Assembly: GCF_001187505.1 (NCBI RefSeq)
Contig: NZ_CP012150.1
Span: forward strand, 372,001 to 436,000
Origin: Mycolicibacterium goodii
GTDB lineage: Bacteria; Actinomycetota; Actinomycetes; Mycobacteriales; Mycobacteriaceae
Direction: 5' to 3'
DNA: 64,000 bases
A model generated the notes under the pieces. The model was not told the origin of the DNA. It saw only the letters and a program-made list of their open reading frames with translations, and made no database searches. Made by a program: the position numbers and the translations under genes. This document shows positions 1 to 9,056 of this stretch, piece after piece (within the stretch, counting starts at the first letter, position 1; the number at the start of each line of letters is the position of its first letter).

Positions 1-275
1 GTGACCCGACGCTGTGGGAGGATCCGCTGCGGTTCGATCCCGAGCGGTTCACCCCGGAGAAGATGAAGGCTCGGGACCGGTGGCAGTACGTGCCGTTCGG
101 CGGCGGGCCCCGGTCGTGCATCGGTGATCACTTCGCCATGTTGGAGGCGACGCTGGCGCTGGCGTCGATCATTCGGCGCGTGCGGCTGTCCTCGCTGGAG
201 GACGATTTCCCGTTGGCCGTGCCGTTCACGATGGTGCCGGGTGGTCCGATCCCGGCACGGGTGGCGCTGCGCTGA
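1..275 (+). CDS. Cytochrome P450, C-terminal fragment (cut by window start)
   Basis: The reading frame is open from the first bases and ends at 275, so only the last ~90 residues of a P450 are present. The heme-binding loop [10 protein letters not shown] is intact, with the axial cysteine that ligates heme iron, preceded by the meander DPERF and followed by the L helix ([17 protein letters not shown]). P450s of this type are soluble monooxygenases fed by ferredoxin/ferredoxin reductase. The convergent TetR-type gene ends 12 bp downstream. Substrate cannot be inferred from this piece. Confidence 0.9.
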   Translation, partial: DPTLWEDPLRFDPERFTPEKMKARDRWQYVPFGGGPRSCIGDHFAMLEATLALASIIRRVRLSSLEDDFPLAVPFTMVPGGPIPARVALR

Positions 276-286
276 TCCCGGTGCCG

Positions 287-931
287 TCAATCTCGGTCGG
301 TTTCGGCCCTGAACTGGCCGTGGCGGATCATCGCCGTGACGGCGGCATCCCAGCGCTGCAGCTCGGCGGGTTTGCAAAGCGCGCCTTCGATGTGGCGGGC
401 GATGTGTGCGCGCAGCATGATGGGGCCCAGGCGCAGCATCAACGGGTTGAGTGCGGCCCAGTCATGGTCGAGGTCTGGCCTGGTGAGTCCCGCTTCGGCG
501 AAGTTGTCACGCTGGCGGACGCTGATCTTGAGGAGTCCGTCGAAGATCACGGCGCCGATGTTGTTGCCTTCGATGAGCGCGCGGCCCACGTAGTCGACGG
601 CGTCGGGATGGTCATGGACGAGCTTGGAGAATCGCCCGCCGAGTGAGTTGAAATCGTCCATCGGAGTTGCCGGCACCGGCAGAGGGTTTGATTCGAGGGC
701 TTCACCGAACACACGCAGGACGTAGTTGTCGACAGCGGCGATCAGGCCGGCTTTGTTGCCGAAATGGTGTTGTACCAGCCCGTGTGACACTCCAGCTGCT
801 TCGGCGATGGTGCGCATGGTGGTCGCGCTGATGCCGTGCGCCGCAAAACAACGGATTGCGGCGGCGCGTATCCGTTCGGCGTTGGACAACTCGACCGGGG
901 CCAGTTGCTGAAAGAACACGGAGCCTTCCAT
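287..931 (-). CDS. TetR/AcrR family transcriptional regulator
   Basis: The protein has a TetR DNA-binding domain near its N-terminus (ERIRAAAIRCFAAHG, then TMRTIAEAAGVSHGLVQHHFGNK, the helix-turn-helix), followed by a ~150-residue helical ligand-binding domain without obvious family-specific motifs. About 214 residues is normal for the family. I chose the ATG at 931; in-frame starts at 973 (ATG) and 991 (TTG) would add 14-20 residues and none has a strong ribosome site. It is divergent from the dienelactone hydrolase across an AT-richer gap, so self-regulation and control of that gene are plausible but not shown. Confidence 0.85.
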   Translation of the reverse strand: MEGSVFFQQLAPVELSNAERIRAAAIRCFAAHGISATTMRTIAEAAGVSHGLVQHHFGNKAGLIAAVDNYVLRVFGEALESNPLPVPATPMDDFNSLGGRFSKLVHDHPDAVDYVGRALIEGNNIGAVIFDGLLKISVRQRDNFAEAGLTRPDLDHDWAALNPLMLRLGPIMLRAHIARHIEGALCKPAELQRWDAAVTAMIRHGQFRAETDRD

Positions 932-1153
932 AGCGATCGACAATACAGCGCACTTGGATCGCCATTCAGTCATAATGCTGCCCAATATCAACCCACTGCG
1001 GAACCATCCATTTGGGCAACCAACCTATACAATTGGATTGATCTGCTATACGCTCGCACCGTCCATGCGCGCTGAGGTGTGACTGCAGGCGAAACCTATG
1101 GACGCGGGTCGACCGCCCGTCGGCGGACCCGAATTTCAGTCGAGATCCGAGGC

Positions 1154-1939
1154 ATGCATCGAGTAGACGGGGATGGCGCCTTGCCGAACATCGCGTATCC
1201 AGCACCCGCGGGGGCTCTGCCCGGGTACCTGGCAACGCCAACAACCGATGGCCCCTGGCCGGGCGTGGTGGTCGTCCAGGACGTGCGGGGGATGACAACG
1301 GATCTGCGCCGCATCAGCGATCGCCTCGCAGGCGAGGGGTATCTCGCCCTGGCTCCCGATCTCTACGGGCGAGGATTCAAGCCCAAGTGCATGATCGCCA
1401 CCATTCGGGCGCACTTCGCCGACACCGGCGACGCCTACGACGACATCACTGCCGCACGCAACCACCTGGCCGGTGACCCGCGGTGCACCGGCCGGATCGG
1501 GTTGATGGGATTCTGCATGGGCGCCGGTTTCGTCCTCCAGTTGTCGCCACGAGGCCTCTTCGATGTGGCCGCGGCCCACTACGGACTGGCCCCCAAAAGC
1601 CTTGATGCGCTCGCGCGTTCGTGTCCGGTTGTCGCGAGTTACGGAGCCAAGGACCGCGTCGTCAAACCGGGAGCGGCCGGCACGTTGGAGTCCAGCCTCA
1701 CCAGGGGCTCGGTGGATCGCGACATCAAGGAGTACCCGGACGTCGGGCACAGCTTCATGAACAAGTCAGGCATTCCGGCGCCGTTCACCATCATCGAAAG
1801 ACTGGCCGGATTTGCCTATTCGGAGCCAGAAGCCGAGGACGCATGGGAGCGGACGTTCGCCTTCTTCGAGAAGTATCTGCAGACGCCTCCCCCGGAGTTT
1901 CCCGGGCAGGACGGTATCGACGATGCGCGAACCAGCTGA
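1154..1939 (+). CDS. Dienelactone hydrolase family protein
   Basis: Alpha/beta hydrolase of the dienelactone hydrolase family. The nucleophile motif GFCMGAG carries the Cys used by this family instead of Ser, followed by the acid residue in SYGAKDRV and the base in DVGHSF, so the triad order Cys-Asp-His is complete. Family members hydrolyse dienelactones and related cyclic esters in the cytoplasm. The start used is ATG 1154, where family similarity begins; GTG 1079 is an alternative adding 25 Arg-rich residues. It is divergently placed from the TetR gene. Actual substrate is unknown. Confidence 0.85.
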   Translation: MHRVDGDGALPNIAYPAPAGALPGYLATPTTDGPWPGVVVVQDVRGMTTDLRRISDRLAGEGYLALAPDLYGRGFKPKCMIATIRAHFADTGDAYDDITAARNHLAGDPRCTGRIGLMGFCMGAGFVLQLSPRGLFDVAAAHYGLAPKSLDALARSCPVVASYGAKDRVVKPGAAGTLESSLTRGSVDRDIKEYPDVGHSFMNKSGIPAPFTIIERLAGFAYSEPEAEDAWERTFAFFEKYLQTPPPEFPGQDGIDDARTS

Positions 1940-1951
1940 GCCATCGGGGCG

Positions 1952-2266
1952 GTGACGCTCATGTCACGACCGAAGACCCCATCCGTAGCTGATGAATCGT
2001 CTCGTGCCTCACAAGGACGATCGTTCTCCAGTTGGGTGAGCGTGGCGCCACCCGGTGACTACCTGCGCAACATCGCGGAATCGACAATCGGGAAAAGCTA
2101 CAAAGCCTCTGTGACGTCGCTGCTCCGAGATCGCACAAAGCGCGGTGGTCGTCGACCTCGGATGCGGTGCAGGGTGCTCGACCGGGTCTTACCCGCCGAG
2201 CGCACTCGAGACTGGGTCGACGGCCTCATGACGGGCCGATGGGGAGACCTCAACGGTGTTGTCTGA
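1952..2266 (+). pseudogene. Probable remnant of a SAM-dependent methyltransferase N-terminus
   Basis: A 104-codon frame begins like a class I methyltransferase N-terminus (PPGDYLRNIAESTIGKSYKA). At about 2110-2150 the expected motif I appears in a different frame (VVVDLGCGAG, encoded around 2145-2175), after which that frame stops near 2230. This looks like a frameshifted, C-terminally truncated methyltransferase whose end has been replaced by the next gene. It overlaps the metalloprotease gene by 11 bp. The alternative is a genuine small hypothetical protein; the split motif argues against that. Confidence 0.45.
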
Positions 2267-2978
2267 CACGAACATGCTCGGTCTGGTGCGCACACTCCCG
2301 ATCCCGGTCCCCTGGAGTGCGGACGCCTTTGTGCGGGGCATCGCCGACATGCGCGGCAGGCCCATCACGCTGATCGCAACCGAACCAGAGTTTCTGTCGG
2401 GCAGCCTGTGCAGCCCGTGGTTGGCGCGAGAGGACGACGACGTGATCGTCTACGAGCGGGGCGCCACGGACTTCCGCATCCATCAGGTCATCTGCCATCA
2501 GATCGGGCACATGATCCTGGGGCACCACCGCGGCGAGGGGGGACCGGTCCGCGACCCGCTTACCGAACCAGCATCGCATCCTGCATTGCCCGACCACGCA
2601 GCAGAATCGGCGAGCACCGCCGAGAGCGGCACAGGTTATGGTGACGAACAGGAGTACGAGGCTGACCTGTTCGCCTTGTTGTTGATGAACGGCGCTGACT
2701 GGCAACAGCATTCGATACGCCGCAGGTCGGCAAACAGATCCACGGCCGCAAGGAGTCAGCAGCGGGCCCGCTCGTGCGGCCCACCGCCCACCGCGTACTC
2801 CGACCTGACCTTGGTGCGCGGATATGCCCGCAACGTGGAGATCGCGTGCGATTTCCTGCACGACGAGCCGTTCAGTCCGCAGGCGCGCGCGAACCTGCTC
2901 CGGCTGATCCTGCACGACAGCAGGAGCGCGGACGCGGCCAACAAACGACTGCGGGACGGGTTCGCGCGCGGACAGTGA
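2256..2978 (+). CDS. ImmA/IrrE-type metallo-endopeptidase-like protein
   Basis: 240 residues. The central motif HQIGHMILGHH has the HxxxH zinc-binding arrangement of ImmA/IrrE proteases, with Gln where the catalytic Glu normally stands, followed ~50 residues later by an acidic segment DEQEYEADLFA that resembles the third zinc ligand region (ExxAD). Such proteins usually cleave a partner repressor and are coded beside an Xre-type regulator; no such regulator is visible here, only a degraded methyltransferase upstream. The Glu-to-Gln change suggests reduced or lost protease activity. Function is inferred from family only. Confidence 0.7.
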   Translation: MLSDTNMLGLVRTLPIPVPWSADAFVRGIADMRGRPITLIATEPEFLSGSLCSPWLAREDDDVIVYERGATDFRIHQVICHQIGHMILGHHRGEGGPVRDPLTEPASHPALPDHAAESASTAESGTGYGDEQEYEADLFALLLMNGADWQQHSIRRRSANRSTAARSQQRARSCGPPPTAYSDLTLVRGYARNVEIACDFLHDEPFSPQARANLLRLILHDSRSADAANKRLRDGFARGQ

Positions 2979-3006
2979 GGCCACAGCGCGAGCACGTCCG
3001 CGCCGC

Positions 3007-3903
3007 CTACGACGGCGCCGGCCGCTCGTGCCGTGATCTACTGCGGGGTATCGCGGCTGCGGCGTCGACGCAGGCGATGTCGGTGCAGTGCCAATGTCGT
3101 GCGGGAATTTCATTCCTCGGCAATGACATCAGAGACTGAGGCCGTCGGGGCGAGAATGCGCTTGGAGACGTTCCGAGTGCACGACGGAACATCGTGGAAA
3201 AGGCGGCGGGACTCGAGTAACCCAGCTCGGAGGCCACCGCGGACACGGCGACACCTTGGGTTAGCTGTCGAAGAGCGTGAAGTGCACAGGCCCGGCGTTG
3301 CCACTCGGCGACTGTCATCGACAACTCCTTGCGAAACAACCGTGCGACGGTGCGTTCGCTGACGTGGAGCGCGTTCGCCCACCACCCGGTCGTGGTGTCG
3401 ATCCTGGGCGCAGCAAGAAACCGTCGGCATTGCCCGCTCAACGCACCCTGTTGCGGCAGTGGGAGATCCAAAGGTAAGGAAGTACAGCCGGCGACCTCGT
3501 GCAGTGTCAACGCGAACAGGGCCGCATCGCGTGCATCAGGCGGATGGTCCATGGGCACGGCGACCGCGGCGACGAGCAACTCCCGCAGAAGCGTCGACAC
3601 GTCAACAACCGTGCATCGTGTGGGAAACCACGGCACCGCATCAGGTTCGATGTACAAGCTGCGGGTAGATACACCCCACATGGTGACTGCGTGCTGGGTC
3701 TGTGGGGGTATCAGCACGGCGCGTTCGGTAGGCACAAGCCAAGAGCCGTGTTCTGTCCTGACGTCCATGGTTCCGCCGACACCGTAGAGGAATTGAGCGC
3801 GGCGGTGCCGATGCGGCGCGAGGACTTCACCATAGAAGTAGTCGGTGGCGATCGCCAGCACGTCACGAGCGAGGTTGTCGTGCGTTTCCACCGTCGTGCG
3901 CAC
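3007..3903 (-). CDS. AraC family transcriptional regulator
   Basis: 298 residues. An N-terminal cupin-like sensor domain (PHRHRRAQFLYG, then PTERAVLIPPQTQHAV) is followed by a C-terminal AraC DNA-binding region with two helix-turn-helix units (WANALHVSERTVARLFRKE and SAVASELGYSSPAAFSTMFRR, GTSPSAF). The last ~45 residues are Arg-rich and unusual for the family. It is divergent from the TSUP transporter gene 50 bp away, the usual layout for a regulator and its target. The effector is unknown. Confidence 0.88.
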   Translation of the reverse strand: MRTTVETHDNLARDVLAIATDYFYGEVLAPHRHRRAQFLYGVGGTMDVRTEHGSWLVPTERAVLIPPQTQHAVTMWGVSTRSLYIEPDAVPWFPTRCTVVDVSTLLRELLVAAVAVPMDHPPDARDAALFALTLHEVAGCTSLPLDLPLPQQGALSGQCRRFLAAPRIDTTTGWWANALHVSERTVARLFRKELSMTVAEWQRRACALHALRQLTQGVAVSAVASELGYSSPAAFSTMFRRALGTSPSAFSPRRPQSLMSLPRNEIPARHWHCTDIACVDAAAAIPRSRSRHERPAPS

Positions 3904-3952
3904 GGACAGAGACTATTCGAGAAGATGTCCGACACGCGAATGAACATGGCCG

Positions 3953-4777
3953 ATGGTCAATTTTCCGACAGTCGCGCGTCGCATAGCGTCGAGTCACGTG
4001 AACAACATCGTCCTGCTGCTCCTGTTCGGTGTATTCATCGGTTTGACCACGGTGTTCTTCGGTTTCGGCGGCGGTTTCGTCGTTGTGCCCGTGCTCTACG
4101 GCCTGCACGCGGGTCATCCTGACGCCATGCACATCGCGGTCGCGACCTCCACAGCCGTCATGGTCGTCAACGCCTCCATCGCCACGTTCACCAGCCGTTC
4201 CACCGGGCTGATCAGACGCGATTACCTGATGCCGCTGGTGGTGTTCATCGCCGGTGGCGCCGCGATCGGCGCACTCGTCGCGACCCGCACACCAGACTCG
4301 CTCGTCCATGCACTGTTCGTTGCCTACCTGCTGATCACCATCATCGACGCGGTTGCCCGTCGGGGCTTCCTCGAGCGGTCCGGTGATCCTCAACCCCTCG
4401 GCAAGGCAGCTTCGACAGTCGGAGGCCTCGGTATCGGGGCAGTGGCCGCCTTCCTCGGAGTGGGCGGCAGCGTCATGACGGTTCCCCTGCTACGACGCCG
4501 GCAGGTGTCCATGGCGGCGGCGACGGCGATGGCAAACCCGCTCAGCATCCCGGTCGCGGTCGTCGGAACTGTCATGTACTCGATACCTCGTGAACCCCTC
4601 GCCTGGCTGGGAGTCGTGGGATATGTCGACGTCCTTGCCTGCGGATGCCTCTTGGCGGTTTCGCTACCGACGATCGCGCTCGGTCGCAAATTCGTTCGCC
4701 ATGTGCCTGACCGCATCCACGCGATCGCCTACGTTGCGCTCTTGGTGGTCGCGCTGGTCGCGATGCTCACCGTCTGA
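3953..4777 (+). CDS. TSUP family (TauE/SafE-like) membrane transporter
   Basis: 274 residues with about eight hydrophobic segments and the Gly-rich motifs of the TauE/SafE family (VFFGFGGGFVVVPVLYG in the first half and AAFLGVGGSVMTVPLL in the second), reflecting its internal duplication. Members export sulfite, sulfonates or other organic anions across the inner membrane. The start is either ATG 3953 or GTG 3998, the latter directly before the first membrane helix. The divergent AraC regulator probably controls it. Substrate cannot be read from sequence. Confidence 0.85.
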   Translation: MVNFPTVARRIASSHVNNIVLLLLFGVFIGLTTVFFGFGGGFVVVPVLYGLHAGHPDAMHIAVATSTAVMVVNASIATFTSRSTGLIRRDYLMPLVVFIAGGAAIGALVATRTPDSLVHALFVAYLLITIIDAVARRGFLERSGDPQPLGKAASTVGGLGIGAVAAFLGVGGSVMTVPLLRRRQVSMAAATAMANPLSIPVAVVGTVMYSIPREPLAWLGVVGYVDVLACGCLLAVSLPTIALGRKFVRHVPDRIHAIAYVALLVVALVAMLTV

Positions 4778-4884
4778 GTCCCGCCCTCGTCTGACCGGTT
4801 CGAGAGCCATGGAGCTGACACGTGAGTTCGGTCGGCGGGTTCCGCTCCGGCCTCAGGTTGCACTCATGTCGTCACGTTAGAAAT

Positions 4885-4913
4885 AACATAAGACATGTGG
4901 AATATGTGATGTT
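4885..4913. promoter_or_regulatory. Candidate operator/promoter of the polyol operon
   Basis: An unusually AT-rich stretch in GC-rich DNA, 50 bp before the DeoR start. It holds an imperfect inverted repeat: AACATAAGACAT (4885-4896) facing ATGTGATGTT (4904-4913). DeoR-type repressors bind such repeats next to their own operon, so autorepression is a reasonable inference. Confidence 0.45.
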
Positions 4914-4962
4914 TCGTGTGATACGGTCGGCCGCACCATGACGTGGTTCACAGGAGGTGGCC

Positions 4963-5808
4963 GTGCCAGCACAGTTGCGCCGCACCAGCAATCACTCACA
5001 CCGGCGTTCGGAGATCGTTGAGTTCGTCCGGGCCCGCGGCTGGGTCCGCATCGACGAACTGGCCGACCAGTTCAGCGTGAGCACCATGACGATCCACCGC
5101 GATCTCGACCACCTGCACGCCCAGGGCATGCTGCGCAAGGTGCGCTCGGGAGCCGAGGCGCCGACCAGCGAGGCCTTCGAACGCAACATCGACTTACGCA
5201 AGGCGCTCAACCTGGCCGAGAAACGGGCGGTCGCCAATGCCGGATTCGACTGGGCGGCAAGCCGAATCGAGATGCAGGCCGTCGCGATGGACGACAGCAC
5301 GACCGCGCTGCACGTGCTGCCGCGACTGTCGGAGCGCGTGCCGCTGACCGTGGTGACCAACTTCCTGCCCGCGATCAACGAGCTCTCCACGGACCCGCGG
5401 GTGCGGCTGAATGCCATCGGCGGCGATTACGTTCCCGAGTTCTCCTCGTTCGTCGGCTCACAGTCGGTGCGGGCGCTGCGCGACATGCACTACGACGTGC
5501 TGTTCATGTCCGTCACGGCCGTCTCCCGCGGCATGTGTTTTCACCCATCCAGCACCGCGGCCGAGCTCAAGCGGGCCTTCATGGAAAGCGCCGAGCTGCG
5601 CGTGCTGCTCATCGATCACACCAAGCTGGCCCGCCGAGCCATCCACCGCATCTGCGCACTCGAAGATTTCGACGCGGTCGTCGTCGATGCGGGCGTCGGC
5701 GCCGATGATCTGGAGCAGATGGCCGCGACAGGCGCGAACATCATTGTCGCACAATCGGATCCGAGCACCGACCCGGAGCCGGCACTCAGCGGGGCAACGC
5801 CGCGATGA
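4963..5808 (+). CDS. DeoR family transcriptional regulator
   Basis: 281 residues. An N-terminal DeoR winged-helix domain (RRSEIVEFVRARGWVRIDEL, then FSVSTMTIHRDLDHLHAQGM) is followed by the DeoR C-terminal sensor domain, which normally binds a sugar phosphate (DDSTTALHVLPRL, then LNAIGGDYVPEFSSFVG, and IDHTKLARRAIHRI near the end). GTG 4963 is chosen because AGGAGG at 4952-4957 lies 5 nt upstream; GTG 4957 overlaps that site. Its stop overlaps the kinase start (ATGA), so regulator and catabolic genes are co-transcribed, and a phosphorylated pathway intermediate is the likely inducer. Confidence 0.9.
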   Translation: MPAQLRRTSNHSHRRSEIVEFVRARGWVRIDELADQFSVSTMTIHRDLDHLHAQGMLRKVRSGAEAPTSEAFERNIDLRKALNLAEKRAVANAGFDWAASRIEMQAVAMDDSTTALHVLPRLSERVPLTVVTNFLPAINELSTDPRVRLNAIGGDYVPEFSSFVGSQSVRALRDMHYDVLFMSVTAVSRGMCFHPSSTAAELKRAFMESAELRVLLIDHTKLARRAIHRICALEDFDAVVVDAGVGADDLEQMAATGANIIVAQSDPSTDPEPALSGATPR

Positions 5809-7331
5809 GAACCCCACTGGTGCTCGCGGTCGACTGCTCGACCACCGCGGCCAAGGCCATCATCGTCGACGCCAAGGGTGACCTGGTGGGAACCGGCGCA
5901 CACCCGCTCGCGACCCGGACCCCTGCGCCGCACTGGTTCGAGCAGGAAGCGCCGGACTGGTGGACGGCCACCGACGAGGCCGTCCGTCAGGCACTCGGCG
6001 AGATCGACGACCGCGGCGCCGTGGCCGCCATCTGTGTCACGCACCAACGCGAGACCTTCGTCTGCCTCGACGCCGACGACGTGCCGATCAGGCCGGCGAT
6101 CCTGTGGATGGACGGCCGCGCGGACGCCGAAACCCGAAGCTACGGAACGCAACGCGTCGAGCTGTTGTCGGGCAAGCCCGCCGACATCACGCCGGGCCTG
6201 TACAAGCTGTTGTGGCTGCGCGATCACGAACCCGACACGATGGCGCGCTGTCATCGCATTGCCGACGTGCACACCTACCTGGCCCACGCCATGACCGGGC
6301 GGTGGGTGTCGAGCACCGCGTCGGTGGACCCGCTGGCACTGATCGACCAGGCCGCCGGTGACTACAGCGATGAGCTTCTCGAGCTCGCCGGGCTGAGCCG
6401 TCATCAGCTGCCCGATCTGGTGCCCACGGGCAGCTCACTCGGGCCGTTGCGCCCCGAGATCGCCGAGGCGTGGGGGCTGCACCCCGACGTCGTGGTGGTT
6501 GCGGGGACCGGCGACGGTCAGGCCGCCGGTCTGGGCCTCGGTGTGACCGATCCCGGTGTGGCGTATCTGGTGCTCGGCACCGCTGTGGTGATCGGCGCCG
6601 AGATGACGTCGTATCTGCCGTCGCGCGCCTACCGGTCGATGATCTCGGCGATGCCCGGCCAGACCACCGCGGAGACGTTCAGCTCGTCGGGAACCTACCT
6701 GCCCACGTGGTTTCGCACCGAGTTCGGCGACCCGGAACTGGGTGGCGCCCCCGACCCGCGTCTCGAACGCGACGCCGCCGCGCTGCCGGTGGGCAGCGAG
6801 GGGCTGTTGACCCTGCCCTACTGGAACGGCGCGCAGACTCCGCACTGGGACAGCCGCGCCACCGGCGTGACCCTCGGCTGGCGTGGTTGCCATACCAAGG
6901 CCCACATGTACCGTTCCCTGCTCGAAGGCATCGCCTTCGAGCTCCGGATGCAACTCGACGGGCTGGAAGCCGCCCGCGGTGAACGCGTCGAGGTACTGCG
7001 CGCGATGGGCGGCGGCGCGCGCAGCGTGTTGTGGACACAGATCCTCGCCGACGTGTTCGGCAGGCCGCTGGAAGTCTGCGCCTCCGGGGAGGTCAGCGCG
7101 CTCGGTGCGGCCGCGGTCGCATTGACCGCGATCGGCCGGTTCGGCTCGATCCCCGAGGCCGCGGCCACGGTCGCCCGCACCGATGCCGTGATCGAACCCC
7201 GCCCCGACGCCGCGGCCCGCTACGCCGAGCTGCGGGCCCTGTACCAACGCATGTTCACCGAGACCCGAGGCCTGCTGAACAGCCTGCACGACGTGGGCCA
7301 GCACCACCAAACACAAGGAGATCGACGATGA
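5805..7331 (+). CDS. FGGY family carbohydrate kinase (xylulokinase-like)
   Basis: 508 residues, full FGGY length. The first actin-like domain opens with the phosphate loop VDCSTTAAKAIIVD; the second contains GTGDGQAAGLGLGVTDPG, with the catalytic Asp in GDGQ, and a C-terminal nucleotide segment MGGGARSVLWTQILAD. Family members phosphorylate ketoses or polyols with ATP. The gene overlaps deoR-like upstream and the dehydrogenase downstream by 4 bp each. Together with a dehydrogenase and an aldolase, it likely phosphorylates the ketose made by the dehydrogenase. The exact sugar is unknown. Confidence 0.9.
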   Translation: MRTPLVLAVDCSTTAAKAIIVDAKGDLVGTGAHPLATRTPAPHWFEQEAPDWWTATDEAVRQALGEIDDRGAVAAICVTHQRETFVCLDADDVPIRPAILWMDGRADAETRSYGTQRVELLSGKPADITPGLYKLLWLRDHEPDTMARCHRIADVHTYLAHAMTGRWVSSTASVDPLALIDQAAGDYSDELLELAGLSRHQLPDLVPTGSSLGPLRPEIAEAWGLHPDVVVVAGTGDGQAAGLGLGVTDPGVAYLVLGTAVVIGAEMTSYLPSRAYRSMISAMPGQTTAETFSSSGTYLPTWFRTEFGDPELGGAPDPRLERDAAALPVGSEGLLTLPYWNGAQTPHWDSRATGVTLGWRGCHTKAHMYRSLLEGIAFELRMQLDGLEAARGERVEVLRAMGGGARSVLWTQILADVFGRPLEVCASGEVSALGAAAVALTAIGRFGSIPEAAATVARTDAVIEPRPDAAARYAELRALYQRMFTETRGLLNSLHDVGQHHQTQGDRR

Positions 7332-8365
7332 GAGCGGCCATGTTCTACGGGCCGGGAGACCTGCGGCTGGAAGACGTCGCGGCCACCGAACCCGGACCAG
7401 GCGAGGTGCTGGTGGATGTGAAGGCCGCCGCGACCTGCGGCACCGACCTGAAGTCCTACCGCCGCGGCCACCCCAAGCTCTTCCCGACGCTGCCGTCCCG
7501 ATTCGGCCATGAGTTCGCAGGCGTGGTGTCGGCCGTCGGCGACGGCGTGGACAAGTTCGCCGTCGGCGACCGGGTGGTCGCGGCCAACACGGCGCCGTGC
7601 GGGCACTGCTGGGCGTGTACACGCGGACGTCAAAGCCTCTGCGAGAACCTCGAATTCCTCAACGGGGCGTTCGCCGAGCAGGTGATCATCCCGGCCGCGA
7701 TCGTCGAGCGCAACACCTACCTGTTGCCCGACGATCTCGACTTCGCCTCCGCGGCACCGTTGGAGCCGCTGGCCACCGTCGTGCACGGCATGGACGAAAC
7801 CGGAATTCAGCTCGGGGACACCGTCGTCGTCCACGGCGCGGGACCGATCGGGCTGATGTTCGTGCGGCTCGCGACACTGCGCGGCGCCAACGTGATCTCG
7901 GTCGACCAGTCACCGTGGCGGTTGCAACAGGCCAGCCAGGCCGGCGCGGTGGATACCGTTGACCTGTCCGAGGTTTCGGATTTCGAAGACCGCGTCGCGA
8001 TGATCAGGGCGCGCACACCGCACGGGCGGGGCGCCGACGTCGCCATCGAGGCGGTCGGGCTGCCGCAGGTGTGGGAGCAGACCGTGCGGACCCTGCGGCC
8101 CGGCGCGACGGCCGTGCTGTTCGGCGGGACACCCAAGGGTGCACCGTTCTCCGTCGACTCCTCCGCGATGCATTACGAGGAATACACGCTCAAAGGCGTC
8201 TTCCACCACACCCCGAACTACGTCCGGATCGCGGTGGAACTGTTGGCCGCCAAGAAGGTCGACGGGTCGATGCTGGTGACGGAGCGCAGGCCGCTCGAAG
8301 CGCTGCTGCCGAGCCTGGAGGACATGGCCGCGGGCCGCGGATCGAAGTACGTGTTGGAACCGTGA
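7328..8365 (+). CDS. Zinc-dependent medium-chain alcohol/polyol dehydrogenase
   Basis: 345 residues. Catalytic zinc ligands are visible as Cys in AATCGTDLKSY and His-Glu in FGHEFAG; the structural zinc site is the four-Cys loop CGHCWACTRGRQSLC. The nucleotide-binding fold contains HGAGPIGLM. ATG 7328 is set by AAGGAG at 7315-7320 and by the ATGA overlap with the kinase stop. Related enzymes (sorbitol or galactitol-1-phosphate dehydrogenase types) oxidise polyols to ketoses with NAD(P). In this operon it supplies or modifies the kinase substrate. Confidence 0.9.
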   Translation: MRAAMFYGPGDLRLEDVAATEPGPGEVLVDVKAAATCGTDLKSYRRGHPKLFPTLPSRFGHEFAGVVSAVGDGVDKFAVGDRVVAANTAPCGHCWACTRGRQSLCENLEFLNGAFAEQVIIPAAIVERNTYLLPDDLDFASAAPLEPLATVVHGMDETGIQLGDTVVVHGAGPIGLMFVRLATLRGANVISVDQSPWRLQQASQAGAVDTVDLSEVSDFEDRVAMIRARTPHGRGADVAIEAVGLPQVWEQTVRTLRPGATAVLFGGTPKGAPFSVDSSAMHYEEYTLKGVFHHTPNYVRIAVELLAAKKVDGSMLVTERRPLEALLPSLEDMAAGRGSKYVLEP

Positions 8366-9054
8366 GCGCGTCGATGCAGCTCGGTGACGAGCGCAGGCAG
8401 GTCGTCGAGGCGTGTCAGTTCCTCAGCCGCTCCGGACTCGTGGTCGGGACCGCGGGCAATGTGTCGATCCGGGCCGGTGACCTCGTGGTGATCTCGCCGA
8501 GCGGCGTTGACTACGAGGCCATGTCGGCACGCGACGTCGGGATCCACGACCTCGACGGCAATGCCGTCGACGCGGCGCTGGCACCGTCGAGCGAGCTTGC
8601 GCTGCACCTCGCGGTGTACCACCGGACCGAGCACACCGCCGTTGTGCACACCCACGGTCCGGCCTCCACCGCGTTGTCGACCGTCGTCGACGAGGTCCCC
8701 GCGTCGCACTACTATTCGGCGCTGTTCGGCGGTGCCGTGCGGGTCGCGCCGTACGCCACGTTCGGCACCCAGGAGTTGGCCGACAACGTGACCACCGCGC
8801 TGCGCGGTCGCACCGCGGCCCTGATGGGCAACCACGGTGCCGTCCTCGTCGGTCAGGCGCTCCCGAAGGTGCTCAGCCTCGTGCCCTATCTCGAGTACAT
8901 CTGCGACGTACAACTGCGGGCGATGGCCAGCGGCGCGCCTGTGCGCGTGCTCGACGACGACGAGATCGCCGAAGTCGGCCGTCGGCTCGCGGGCTACGGT
9001 CAACAGGCGACGGTCAACAGGCGACGCGGAACTGAGCCGCAGAACGCCGGGTGA
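8362..9054 (+). CDS. Class II aldolase (L-fuculose-phosphate aldolase family)
   Basis: 230 residues. It has the class II aldolase/adducin fold with GTAGNVSIR near the N-terminus, the catalytic Glu in SSELALHLAVY, the HTHGP zinc pair and a third His in MGNHGAVL. These zinc enzymes split ketose 1-phosphates into DHAP and an aldehyde. GTG 8362 overlaps the dehydrogenase stop as GTGA; ATG 8374 is an alternative. It is the last gene of the operon and ends 2 bp from the convergent hspR. Confidence 0.88.
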   Translation: MSASMQLGDERRQVVEACQFLSRSGLVVGTAGNVSIRAGDLVVISPSGVDYEAMSARDVGIHDLDGNAVDAALAPSSELALHLAVYHRTEHTAVVHTHGPASTALSTVVDEVPASHYYSALFGGAVRVAPYATFGTQELADNVTTALRGRTAALMGNHGAVLVGQALPKVLSLVPYLEYICDVQLRAMASGAPVRVLDDDEIAEVGRRLAGYGQQATVNRRRGTEPQNAG

Positions 9055-9056
9055 GC

